Below, one piece after another: positions 1 through 10,400 of a stretch of 64,000 nt of DNA. Origin of the DNA: Pleodorina starrii (lineage: Eukaryota; Chlorophyta; Chlorophyceae; Chlamydomonadales; Volvocaceae); NCBI GenBank assembly GCA_030267565.1, contig BRXU01000007.1, forward strand, positions 4,092,001 through 4,156,000, in the 5' to 3' direction. Both the position numbers and the translations under genes were made by a program. Positions within the stretch are counted from its first letter, which is position 1, and every line of letters starts with the position of its first letter. The notes under the pieces were generated by a model. The model was not told the DNA's origin and did not search any database. It saw only the letters and a program-made list of their open reading frames with translations.

Positions 1-511
1 TTCAACCAGATGCGTGTACCATTTGGACTTACAAACAATGCGCGCGCCACACCGATCGACATCAGAACTAACATTCGCCACCCCTACGTAATGACTTTTT
101 GGATGCTCCATTATTCTACCAGGCGCGCGTGGAGCGAATGCCAGAGCTGCAATCGATCACACTCCAACCGAACCAAGTGTTTGGCCCTTACTTCAAGAGG
201 TAATCCTTATTATTGCTCGTGGTGAAGAAGCGCGTCAGTAGGTGTATGTCCCGTGCGTAATTTTCCACGGGGCCGCCGAGCCCTTTGCCAGAAGCAAAGA
301 AGCCGACACCCCTGGTCCTACTGAGCGAGCGTTGCAAGAAATTACGGAACCGCCTTCCATACGCTTACTTACCAACGCACCTCATAACGAACAAGTGTGC
401 AAACAGTTAGAGAAGCAGCAGGGGGTACGACCCGTGGCCTTCATTCAGAAAGCAGAAAGCAGAACGAAACTATATAACAAGAACCAGAAGATGCTGACGG
501 ACTTTATTTAG
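1..511 (+). pseudogene. Decayed Ty3/gypsy-type reverse transcriptase/RNase H fragment
   Basis: Two short open stretches (10-225 and 242-511) in different frames keep the order of a Ty3/gypsy pol polyprotein. The first has VPFGLTNNARATP, close to the conserved RT motif MPFGLTNAPATF, followed by an HPYVMTF-like segment where the RT catalytic region should be. No YxDD box remains. The second carries LLTNAPHNEQ, then GVRPVAF from about position 422 and a LYNKNQKML tail, resembling the start of a gypsy RNase H domain. Stops and frame changes separate the blocks, and integrase and LTRs were not seen, so the copy is dead or cut by the window edge. It could also be the end of an element lying mostly outside the window. 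Confidence 0.6.
29..33 (-). terminator. Candidate TGTAA poly(A) signal for the M11 protease gene
   Basis: TTACA on the plus strand reads TGTAA on the minus strand, about 500 nt past the protease stop codon. TGTAA is the usual volvocine polyadenylation word. The distance is long and a 5-mer is weak evidence alone. Confidence 0.25.
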
Positions 512-537
512 AGTTTGTTGCTTCGTTTCTTCAAGAG

Positions 538-2943
538 TTATGAACGGCGGGGCGGCGGTGGGCGTGGCGGCGCCGGCGATCGCGGCCTCGTCGGCGACCT
601 TGGTGGCTGCGGCGACGGCGGCGACGGCGGAGGCGACCTAAGCCACCAAGGCGGCGGTCGCGGCGGACTCAGCGGCGGCCGCGGCGGAATCGGTGGAGTC
701 GGTGGAGGCGGCGGCGGCGGCGAAGGCGGCGGAGGCGGAGGTGAAGGCGGGCGAACTACTCCGCCGCAGTCAGGGTCGGAAGCGTCCTGTATGTAGAATT
801 GTAGCCGAGGGGCAGCGCAGTACGGCAGCAGACGGCAGCCAGAAAAAAAATAGAAATATAGTGTAGGGTTTAGGTTTGAGGGTATATACAATTGACCTAG
901 GGTCTTACATAGATAGACCCTAGGCGTAATAAGAGCGGTAGCTACTCTCTCAACCGCATTTATCTATCTAATGACTGGCTCAGTTCCGCATATATCTGTT
1001 CTCCGAGTGCAACAAGCGTTCCAGCAGATAGGGCATTACTAAAATCTTTTCCCTTGGCTTGGCTCCGCGCAGATAGACATCCCTTCGCACCACTTTCCCG
1101 CCTATCCGTTTACTTGAACCTTATCCGTTTGCATGCCCATACCGACAGCAGGATACAGCAGCAAGCGAGCCGGTAACTAACGGCACCCACCGCCAACCCG
1201 TCACAGTCGTTGTCCCGTCCATCGCTGCACGACCCGTCGCTCGAGGACTCCTTGAGGCTTCCAATACGACAGACGGTGATATTGGCGCTGCCGGAAGCGC
1301 TGGCATCAATGGAGTTGACGCGTACCACAATGCCGTACTTTATCTCGGACCGGAACTCCTCGCCTGCGGCCGCCAGCTCAGCGTGTAGGACTGAACTTTG
1401 GTACGAATTGGCTAACTGTGGGGTTGGTTTATTTGAAGAGCACAGCAGAGCAGGACGGGCGGAGGCGGCGATCCGGGATGATCGTTAGTTCTTGTCTCGA
1501 TATATAATGACGAAGGCTGCTGAACATCGATACAATATGATGGATAATAACGAGCGAAGGCTGAACATACACCCAACTGTGATGGTGGCCTGCCCACCGA
1601 TGTCTGCTTATTAGGTCTGTCCGCCGGCATATCTGGCAAACTGTTACCGTTAGGAAAGACCTGGCGGATATACGTAGCATAGATTGTCCAGAAATAAACA
1701 TTATATGCTATGGCACGAGCGAGGCGCGCCTACGAAGCGGCTCACGCACCTGTTCCGCGTGCGAGGTGTAGATGGCGATTCTATTGTTGATGGGCCTCAG
1801 GTCCTCGAAGGGTTTCTCCGGCTGGCGCAGGGAGATGTAGAAGACGGGCAAGGGCGTTTTGGTAAAGCTCCGTGGCTCTTTGCCCGTAAGCGCCCAGGTG
1901 GGATTGATACGTACGAGCGACTGGCGTTCCTTGTTCTGGCCAGGCAGGCGGAAGGTCCTCTGGTGACCAGCCGCGAGGATGCTGCCGTTGAGGTCAGCAC
2001 CGGGCAGTGGCGACACCCAGGCCATGCGCCACATGTTGGCCGCATTGTAGCACATCTATCTGGGAGCTACGTGTCGTGTCGTGAACACGCACAGGCAGCA
2101 GGTGCGTGGCGGAGGGGGTGCGGTAAAAGTGGTTAGTTTTGTGCGTGCGCGCCAATTATTAATAAATCCATACATGGGTGAGAGTGGGTAGCCGGATTGC
2201 AACGAACGACCAAACGATTAACGACCAGCCGACTACGGCTGGCTCGTTACATACTTCCCCGAGCGTCCTCGCGAGGAAGTATCATAGCGAACAGTGCTCA
2301 ACTATGAGCATACGAATGCCACCAATGGGCATGTTACATGGATGGAGCAAGAGTGGGCCCTAGTGGGCATGTAGATCAACACCTACCCTGCTGGCAAATT
2401 ACGGCCTTCGTAGCCCTCTTCGGACATTTTTAATGGTAACATGTTGACATATGCACGCATACATACGTATATACATATACATTGTACATATACACCCTGT
2501 ACGTATATGTCCCTGGGAGCCTTGTGCGTGCCGTGCACAAATGCCGACTCATCAGCAGACTATCTAATATGTAGCTAGGGGTCTTCATCATTCAGCAGAA
2601 TGTGAGTATGGACAAGCAACGAAAGGCAGTAAGGCAAGCAAGGCACACAGGAACATACATACATATATACATACAGGTAAGCCTGCTGTAGGCATACATC
2701 ACTCCCCGGCGGCAGACCGCCGTCCTTTATTTCCGTGTCATCGTTCACCGTAATAATCAACTTACGGTAACATCCCCATTGCGCAGGTGTTATCAGCATA
2801 TTCGTCTGCACTGTTGATGCGACCCGAGTGCGTTAGCCCAAAGTTGTGGCCCATCTCGTGCATGTAGATAGACGGATCGGCTGCGAATATACCGTTGATC
2901 CAGGCATGGCATCGGCTGCCGCTGCAGCCAACTGAACCCGCAC
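538..2943 (-). CDS. Gametolysin/VMP-like M11 matrix metalloprotease (5' incomplete, possibly broken)
   Basis: Four minus-strand exons are recognisable: 2766-2943, 1750-2055, 1191-1415 and 538-786. The first holds the zinc site HEMGHNFGLTH followed by EYADNTCAMG, diagnostic of peptidase family M11 (Chlamydomonas gametolysin, Volvox VMPs), which digest Hyp-rich cell wall or extracellular matrix proteins. The second gives CYNAANMWRMAW and later PLPVFYISLR, also family hallmarks. The third ends in CSDGRDNDCDG, which continues across the intron into DASDPDC; this is a MopE-like metal-binding motif. The last exon is an SPPPPPP-rich tail ending at TAA 538-540, like the Hyp-rich domains of VMPs. Exons 2 to 4 join in frame. 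Exon 1 ends in phase 2 while exon 2 starts in phase 0, and no signal peptide or propeptide exon was found upstream. It is therefore either an incompletely resolved gene or a pseudogene. Confidence 0.72.
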
Positions 2944-3322
2944 CTGCAGAGGTGGCGCGTACAAACGTCGGTGAGGTGCGAGCGAGCAATCGCGTGCAGT
3001 AGCAGGAGACGGATGATGATGTGCCGACGGATAGACCAAGCAAATCTATGCGTGAGCGAACAAGCGAGCAAGCGTTAGTTATGGAGTTACAGGTTCATTT
3101 TCTGTACATTAGAAGCAAAGCTTTTTAAATGGCTGGGCCGCATGTCCAGATCAGTTATATTATAGTTGCAGTTATTAATGATGACATGACAGTTATTAAT
3201 GATGACATGCGAGTCTCTTACTACTGTACTGGATGGCGCAATTGCGGTAGGGTACATATATACTGTAGCTGTCGCGGATGGAAAGCAAGCGAGACGTAGC
3301 GAGAAGTTCGTGAGGCGCCATT

Positions 3323-4567
3323 GTATACGGCAAGAAGGGGCCCTCACTTGCTGTGTGGCCGGTTATTGAAGGGCTACATCTGCTGCAAGGACAAAAGCCG
3401 TGGACCAAGGAGCCGGAGACACTGGATGACCTCTTCCACCTCTTCTATACCGGGGTCAAGGTTGGGGACAGGTCCATTGTACCGCCGTGGTCGACACTTT
3501 ACAGCCTGCATGGCGACAAGTGGTACCCGGCCAACGACACCAGCCTGCGGAAGCGGATGGGCGAGCTCAGGCACCTCCACGACACCTGCATCCAGGATAC
3601 TGCCAAGCTGCGATCATGCACTGCAAGGGAAGCGGCGGCCTTCTGGACGGGCAAGCAGCGGGAGCACGCGGCACTCACTGCCTCGGGCAAGCTGCAGGCC
3701 TTGAAGGTGTACTGGGAGAACGTTGTCAATCCATTGCGGAAGGACAGCACCAGCTTCGCGGCGTACGTGGCAAAGCAACGTCCAGACACCTTCACCTCGC
3801 CCACCAAGGACATCTTGGAACGGAAAAGGGTAAGTTGACCCTCTACGTGCATTAGAAGATTTCTAGGTTTTTCACCACCATGTTGCAGACGGCGCCCACC
3901 ATCCCGCGGGTCTGTGTGGCGGGCCTGCCAGTAATCTGTGACTTGTTCATCTTGCAAACTTTCACCTCTCTACCCGCAGGGTAGCAAGAACTCTGCTGCA
4001 GCAACGGCGGTTGAAACGGCAGCACCGCCGCCATCGGAGGGGCCATCCGCAGCCATGGAGCTGGTAAGTGATTAAGGGTCAACCCTCCTGACATAGCGAA
4101 AAACCTCTCATCAAGTCCCTGGCTTTGTGCAGGCAGACACCAGGGGGGAGCAGGGCACGGCTGCACTGGAGGGGCGACCTGAGAGCCTGGTGGGTCTTAA
4201 CGGGGGGTCTGACTCTGATCGCTTCTTGACTACCAGCATCCGGTGTACTGCAGCTCTTGTCAGAAGTGGTACGTTTCTTCCGCTATGCATGGGGTGTGGT
4301 ACGTTTGTTCTGCTGGGCAAGGGGTGTGGGATTCGACATGCCTGCTTAAGACTATTCCCTTATTTTTTTGTGTCCCTACAGAAGAAGCCACCGCACTCGG
4401 GGCATCAAATGTTCGTCAGCCACGTAATGAGGACGGCGAGCGTAAAACTTCCGGAGGCGGTGCAGCGCTGGAAGAGCTTGCAACCGGCGGAGCAAGAGGA
4501 GTGGAACCAGAAATGCGCAGCGGCCAAGCAGGCATTCAAGGGTGCTGCAGCCAAGAAAGCGCTTTAG
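3323..4567 (+). CDS. Unrecognised protein with C-terminal HMG-box-like segment (5' end unresolved)
   Basis: Exons about 3323-3829, 3980-4063, 4133-4189 and 4382-4567 join in phase 0 with good GTAAGT/GTGGGT donors and pyrimidine-rich acceptors, ending at TAG 4565-4567. Exon 1 codes for an alpha-helical region with LYSLHGDKWYPANDTSLRKR; I do not recognise that family. Exons 2 and 3 are short Ala/Glu-rich linkers. Exon 4 begins KKPPHSGHQMFVSH and runs through LPEAVQRWKSLQPAEQEEWN to a Lys/Ala-rich end. It resembles a shortened HMG box: basic PP start, central RWKSL, then EEWNQK. Such boxes bind or bend DNA. In-frame TGA near 3311 and no good ATG before residue ~70 imply a missing upstream exon. 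A transposon-encoded or small-family origin is possible. Confidence 0.55.
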
Positions 4568-4780
4568 CAGGGGGCGGGGGCGTTGGAGGTCTGGGCACGG
4601 CTGGCGGGGGTGGCGGATGGTGGGGCCGGGCTTGCGGGGGCGCTGGGGACGGGGGGGGGCGGGGCCGGGAGAGGGCGGGACTGGACGGGGACGGGGGGTG
4701 GCGGGCGGGCCGGGACCGTGACGGGGGGGGCGGCGGGGATTGGATGGTGGAGGGCGGGGGCGCTGGGCAGCAGTGGGGGG
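4568..4780 (+). repeat. G-rich low-complexity tract (G-quadruplex capable)
   Basis: Directly downstream of the HMG-like stop, about 210 bp consist of runs of three to nine G separated by one to five bases on the plus strand. The apparent Pro-rich minus-strand reading frames here come from composition, not coding. Confidence 0.8.
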
Positions 4781-5237
4781 TTGACAGCAGTGAGCAAAGC
4801 AGCTTGTGTTGATAGTGATCAAGACTCTGACATGCAGTTGCACACAGCAGACTGTAGGACGTAAGCTATTAGAAAGAACGAGGGGCCGGGGTCGGGCTGT
4901 GGCAGGGCTAAGCTGGCAGGGTCGATGGAAGGTGGAGCCGAGCTGGCTGGGGTGCTGGGGGCCCCGTTCACTTAAGTCCTCGTTCAGTGAGCAGCAGTTT
5001 GGTGATGCGGATTGTTGAAGAAATTGTTGACCTTGGGCGTACATGGTGCTGCATGTCCCTAACACGGTCAGGACCCAAGCGAGGGGCTGTTCCTTGTGGG
5101 GGGGAAGGGCTTAGGGTAAGGCGGACAATTGTGCTTACCGGTGGTGTGTATTGGGCATTTGGGTATCTACTCACGATACCTCTGTCCGCTGCCTGACAGA
5201 CTGTCCTGCACACAGTGCTGTGTCTCCGCTGATGACA

Positions 5238-5242
5238 TGTAA
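5238..5242 (+). terminator. Candidate TGTAA poly(A) signal for the HMG-like gene
   Basis: TGTAA lies 671 nt past the TAG stop, with a second TGTAA near 5283. It fits volvocine 3' end formation, but 5-mer matches are common. Confidence 0.25.
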
Positions 5243-5424
5243 CATCCGTACGAGCCTTATCACCCATACCTCAGACCGTCACTGTAATCTGCGCTACACG
5301 CCGCTGAAACAATGTTAGCAAGCCTTACTAGCTGCATAGCAAGGGTTTTGCCTAAACAACCGCGCAGTCTGTGCACCCAAGCTCTCAGAATTAAGCGCCT
5401 TGCATAAAAACCCCGAACTCAGGA

Positions 5425-5677
5425 GGTGGGAAGACCCTAAGGGGGGCGGGGGACACCTCAAGGCTCACTGTGAACCCGCCCGGCCTTTATTCGGTGCACA
5501 CCGCATACCAACGTATCCGCATGTTCAGACGCATCACCGAGGGGGAGGGGGAGCGAGGGTGCGCTCTCGGGTTGGGGAGAAAACGGGGGACGTGCATCCG
5601 CCGCGTGCCTGCCGGTGGGAGAGACCCTAAGGGGGGCGGGGAGACACCTCAAGGCCCACTGTGAACCCGCCCGGCCT
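5425..5677. repeat. Pair of ~60 bp direct repeats
   Basis: 5425-5486 and 5614-5677 are near-identical (GGTGGGA, then GACCCTAAGGGGGGCGGGG, then the shared CACTGTGAACCCGCCCGGCCT), offset by about 190 bp. The sequence between them shows no clear third copy. It looks like a local duplication in non-coding DNA. Confidence 0.8.
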
Positions 5678-6077
5678 CCATTTGGTAAACACATTTCTAT
5701 GCAGCCTGTGTAGTTAACGCACGAACATGAATATATTGCCAAGTCAACTGCCGTAACTGCAAGCCGCCCCTGACTTGCCGAAAGGCCTCTATGACGTGCG
5801 ATTCTCTTACATGTTCATCAACCCTATTCAGCCGTCTCCGGCATAGCACTCAGAGCTCCAGTCTATGCTTTGTCAACGTCCATGTCACTACCAGAGCGAG
5901 CATCGTGACTCAAATGCAACTTGGGACACGCCAAAGGGTGCATTTCAAATTTGCAAAGTCATTCCGTATGCGAATAATACAATTGACCGTCCAGTGGCGT
6001 CCGTTTGTATTGTTCCCTAGCCTCGACCCTGGCCTGTCCCCGTAGCCGTCGGCCGGCCGTCCCTGTACGGGGAACAC

Positions 6078-6628
6078 CGCGACTTATGCAGACGAGCTTC
6101 GTTACCAGTACGTTGAACGCACTGCGTTCCTATACGTAAATGTGCCCCATTTGCTTAACGAAGCTCGTTACCAGGACAGCTTACGAGCTTCGTAAACAAG
6201 ACGACTCATCGCGACGTATGCAGACGAGCTTCGTCTACCACTTACAGTACGAAGTGCGTTTTCTTCAGCTCAGCTGATTATATCAATAACGTAGTGCGTA
6301 ACCTGCAGGTTTGCAGGCTTCAACGAAATTCATTATATGTATGCTGTACTCGGTACAACCATACGAAGTTCGTTATGTCGGTTCAACGAAGTTCGTCACC
6401 TCGAGCAAGGCATTCACCAGCAATCTCGCACTTTAAAATTGGTTTTTCAAATGTGTTTTTATATATAAATACATTGTAGCATTGCGAAAAAACAGCCGTG
6501 CCAATCCTTCGTTTCAGGTTCGTTTGTGGGTTCGTTAAGTCCTTCGTTAATGCCTTCGTAAGTTCTTCGTAAAGGTCCGGACCTTAACGAATGCGTTACG
6601 AAGCCATTTTACGAATCATTTAACGAAG
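6078..6628. repeat. Cluster of TTCGT/ACGAA words with a foldback core
   Basis: About 550 bp hold well over twenty TTCGT or ACGAA words in both orientations. 6078-6107 and 6210-6240 are direct copies (TATGCAGACGAGCTTCGT core). 6529-6628 forms an imperfect inverted repeat around the perfect 14-bp palindrome AAGGTCCGGACCTT (6572-6585), with the arms punctuated by TTCGTTAA/TTAACGAA. No gene is seen. It may be a foldback or MITE-type element, or a decayed tandem satellite. Confidence 0.7.
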
Positions 6629-7408
6629 AATTGACCCCCCCCCCCATTTCCCAGAGTGTCAGAATTTCAGAGGATATCATTTGTTTGCAAGCAACCGCTT
6701 GCAACGGCATTTGTGGCGCATCCAAAATGCAGATTAATCGTCTTATGATAACTACATACAATGCGCCAGAGTTGCTTCAGAGGCGCTTGAGTTCATGGTA
6801 GTGAATTCGCAGGGTGACGAACGCAGCAGGCGAACGGCCCGAGCGACGGAACTGGGCACGACGTGATCGCCCAGTATGGCCTCGCCTGCCGGCTTCTCCA
6901 TCCTATCTGTAATAGACGACAAAACATGTTCAATGTATGTACGTCGCATCTCAAAATGTGCAATCCGGAAGCGACGAAGCTGTCGACGAAGGGCGCAACC
7001 GCGCGCAGCAACCGCCTGCCTTGGTTACTGGCGTGATTATGGCATAATCGCGCCTCGGAGTGTCGTAACCATGAGAAACCATCACAGTACTCATAGCTTC
7101 CCCTTCTGTACGATAACACCATCCCATCGCCGTGCTTGCGCGCGCGCAAGGGAAAAACCTGAGACAGCGACAATCACGAACGAGGGCCTCAAAAAGCAAC
7201 AGAAAGTAAACCGGCGGCGCGGGGACTGGCAATAAGACACGAGCCGCAGCTGCTCTTGAGAGGGAGGTCAGGCACTTTCCAGCAGGACTGACGAGTATCA
7301 TCTCTGCCGCAAAGCCCCAACGAAGAAGAGCAGGCCCCGACGAAACACTCTCCGAAAGGTATTTGGTTTCGCCCGGCTCCGTCTTCGGGCTGCTGCATCC
7401 GGCCTGCG

Positions 7409-10400
7409 ATGTTGCGCAAGTGGGAAGGCTACGTCATCACCGCCTTCCAAGCCGCCGCTGCGGTGCTCCTGGCAACCGTCCTGTCGGCTGCGGTCGCTGC
7501 TGCGGCGGCGGCGGCGGCGGGGGAGATGGCGGTGGCGGAGGCGGTGGCGACTGCGTTTGCGGCTGAGGCTGCCCTCGGCGGTTCGCCCACGGATGGAGGC
7601 GGCGGCGGCGGCGGCGGTGGCAGCGCGGTGGCGGCGCCGGCGGCGGCGGCGTCAACCGCAAACTGCTGGCCTTTGCTCCTGGGCTACGGGCTGCTGACCG
7701 CGGTGCTCCTGGTGAGCAAAGGACCCTCATCTGTATTGCAGCTAGCAAGGTACATACGCTAAACCAGGCCTATTTGCGCCGAGCGTGCAAGACCGCAAAG
7801 TGCCTCCCGTCAGGAAAGCGCGTGGGGCCTCGTGAGGAGGCTGTCAGCAAGTATGACCCTCGCTATAAAATTGCTCCGCCCCGCCTCTCAGGGCACGACC
7901 TCCACTGCTGTCTTCGCTTCCTGTCCGCCCCGCCACGCCACGCTCGCCATACACCCAAAACCACGTCAAAGCTTCCTGCATCCCTCCCACACCACGCCCC
8001 GCCCCTCCCCCGTCCTTTCCCTCCCCGACCCGCCCACATCATCCTATTTAGGAGGCGCTGATAATCCTCTTTGAGCCCTTCCACCGCTGGAGGCTGAGGC
8101 ACATTCCGGGTGAGCAAAAACTAGGTGTGTACGGCACACGCCATACACATACGCACGCAGCACACACAACACGTGCGAGTGCTGGCGCAAGGCACGCGGG
8201 TGCTCCGTCTCCGGGGATGCGCCAAGGCGCCATGCTCACGCTCCGAATCCCCGGGTGCCCCAAGCTGGATGCGTCCGACACACGGATCCAACACCGGACG
8301 TCAAGCACTCCCAACCCGAAAGCCAAATGACCCCTTTGCAACGTTCTTGCAACTTGATGCAACTCCCAACCCGAGCACGGCGCCGCTGCCGCCCCTCCAG
8401 GCCCCCCGGCGCGGCCCCTGGTGGGCTGCATGCCGCAACTGCTGCGCACCGGCCGTGATGAGTTCTACAGGCAGTGCCACGAAAAGTACGGCCCCGTATT
8501 CAAGGTGCGCCGTACACTTAATGAGACGCGCTCGCGGCGCTTGCGTGCGTGCGTGCGTGCGTCGTTCGTTCATTCGTTTGTTGGGTTATGTGCGTGTGTG
8601 TGATTGCAACGTGATTCCGGTGTTCGAATGCCCGAGCTGGGGTTGGCTTACCCTCAGCCCGCCTAATCAAAACGTTTTGATGGGTGGGTTTTGTCGCTCG
8701 ACTGGGTGTCCTTAGGTGGTGGGCGTGCTTCCATCTCGAGGGCGGAGATTGGACGTGACAGCAGTACAGGTATACCGTAATGCCGCCGTATGGTGTACTG
8801 CGACATGGCATCACCCACCCGCTCTCTGCGGCCCCCCTCCCCGTTCGCGAACGCCGTCTCCGTCCCTTCGCTGCGGCATCTTCTTTTCTTTTCTCCCCCT
8901 CCCCTCGCCTCCGCGCGCACTGCACTCGAGAGCACGCCCGCCATCCGCACCGCACTGCACCCGGCCGGGATCGATCCCGCAGGTGGCGCTGGGCCGACGA
9001 TGGGCGGTTGTGATTGCTGACGCGGAGCTCATGCGCCAGGTACGAGCCGTTCGAATGCTTTATACGAACGCCCAGATGGCCAAGGCCGTACAAGTTCGAA
9101 ATCAGGGGCCTGCAGGCTCTCCATTACTGTTATGAAGGAAGGAAGAGCCCCAGATAGATAGAGTAGCCACAAATCCACTGTTCATGAATCGTGCATTGAT
9201 ACCGTGCATTGGTCGCCGCCAGGTCAAGGCACGCAGCTTTCGGCGAAACCTTATTGGTTTGCTCTCACTGTCGTACCTTTCATGCCGTGCTTCGTATGCC
9301 GTACGGTGTACACAGGCGGGCTTCAAGCTCCGGAACCACATCTTTGTGGACGCCAGCCTCCTGCGCGGCACCGCTGCACGCATCGACACCGACGGGATCC
9401 TACTAGCCAGGTCAGGAGACCCCCTGGACATGAGACCCTCTCAGGCGGCCATTGCCTCTGCAGTGCGAGTCAAAAAGCTGCATCAGGCGTTTCGTTGGAG
9501 CGATGCAGCTACTCCCGCCGTACAGGAAGGCCGCCGTACTGCCGTACTGCCGCCCGCCCGCCATCCCGCCTGCCTCCGCCTTGCCGTGCCCGTTTTGACG
9601 AGGTGAACCGTTAGTTCTGGCTCCAGTCCGAGCCTTTTCCCTTTGTTTTTATGTATACTGTGTCCTTTCATTTGCCTCTTCATCGCTTCTCCTCGACCTT
9701 GCTTGTTCCTCCGTGCAACGCGCAATCCTATGTTCGGGTCGCAATGTTGGTCGGTCGTCGTTTGTTACCGTACAATCCGTCCACACCTCTCCCCGCCAGG
9801 GATGACTACTGGCGAAGGCTCCGCGCCGCCTGGCAGCCTGCCTTCACCTCCGGCAGCCTCTCCGGCTACATGCCCCGAATGGTCGAATACGCGGGACAGC
9901 TGGCGGGCAGGCTGGAGGTGGCGGCGGGCGGAGAGGCGGGCGGAGAGGCGGGCGGCACAGGGGCGGGCGCAAGGGCGGGCGCTAATGATGGCGGCCGAGT
10001 CAACATGCTCCTGGAGCTTGGCAAGATGACGCTGCAGATGGTGGGCTCCACGGCGTGCGGGTAAGTGTACGGCATTGGCGTACGGCACGGACTTCTTGCC
10101 GTACCGGTAAATCTGACCATGCCTTACTTTTCAGTACCTATCAGTTCGCTCCAGATTGCACTCCAGCAGGCAGCTTACTGCATGTATATAGTGTTAAGCA
10201 CTCGACTTTGAGAGGCGCTCGCCCGCGGCCCACTCGCCCTTGCCGGTACGGAACGAGTGCAGGATCGACTTTCTCGCATCCGACGGCGCAGCGCCGCATG
10301 CAACCAAGCTGCGGAAGGGTTCCGCGGAGGCGCCGGCCGCCCCTGAAGCTGCCGTCGCGCCCGGCCCCGCTGCCGCCGACACGGGCCCCGTCGTCGTCGC

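Larger units (their letters stand above)
4781..7408. other. Gene-poor interval upstream of the P450
   Basis: Apart from the direct repeats at 5425-5677 and the foldback cluster at 6078-6628, I see no supported gene in this 2.6 kb. The last ~100 bp before 7409 presumably contain the P450 promoter and 5' UTR; no convincing TATA box was identified. Confidence 0.5.

Noticed and set aside
4376..5065. 229-codon Pro-rich minus frame
   Set aside because: Produced by the G-rich tract 4568-4780 and the antisense of the HMG-like exon.
9224..9257. Possible extra P450 exon after GCCGCCAG (VKARSFRRNLI)
   Set aside because: Its donor would be GTTTGC and it adds residues absent from the family. Joining 8983-9039 directly to 9316-9410 is in phase and gives the expected sequence.
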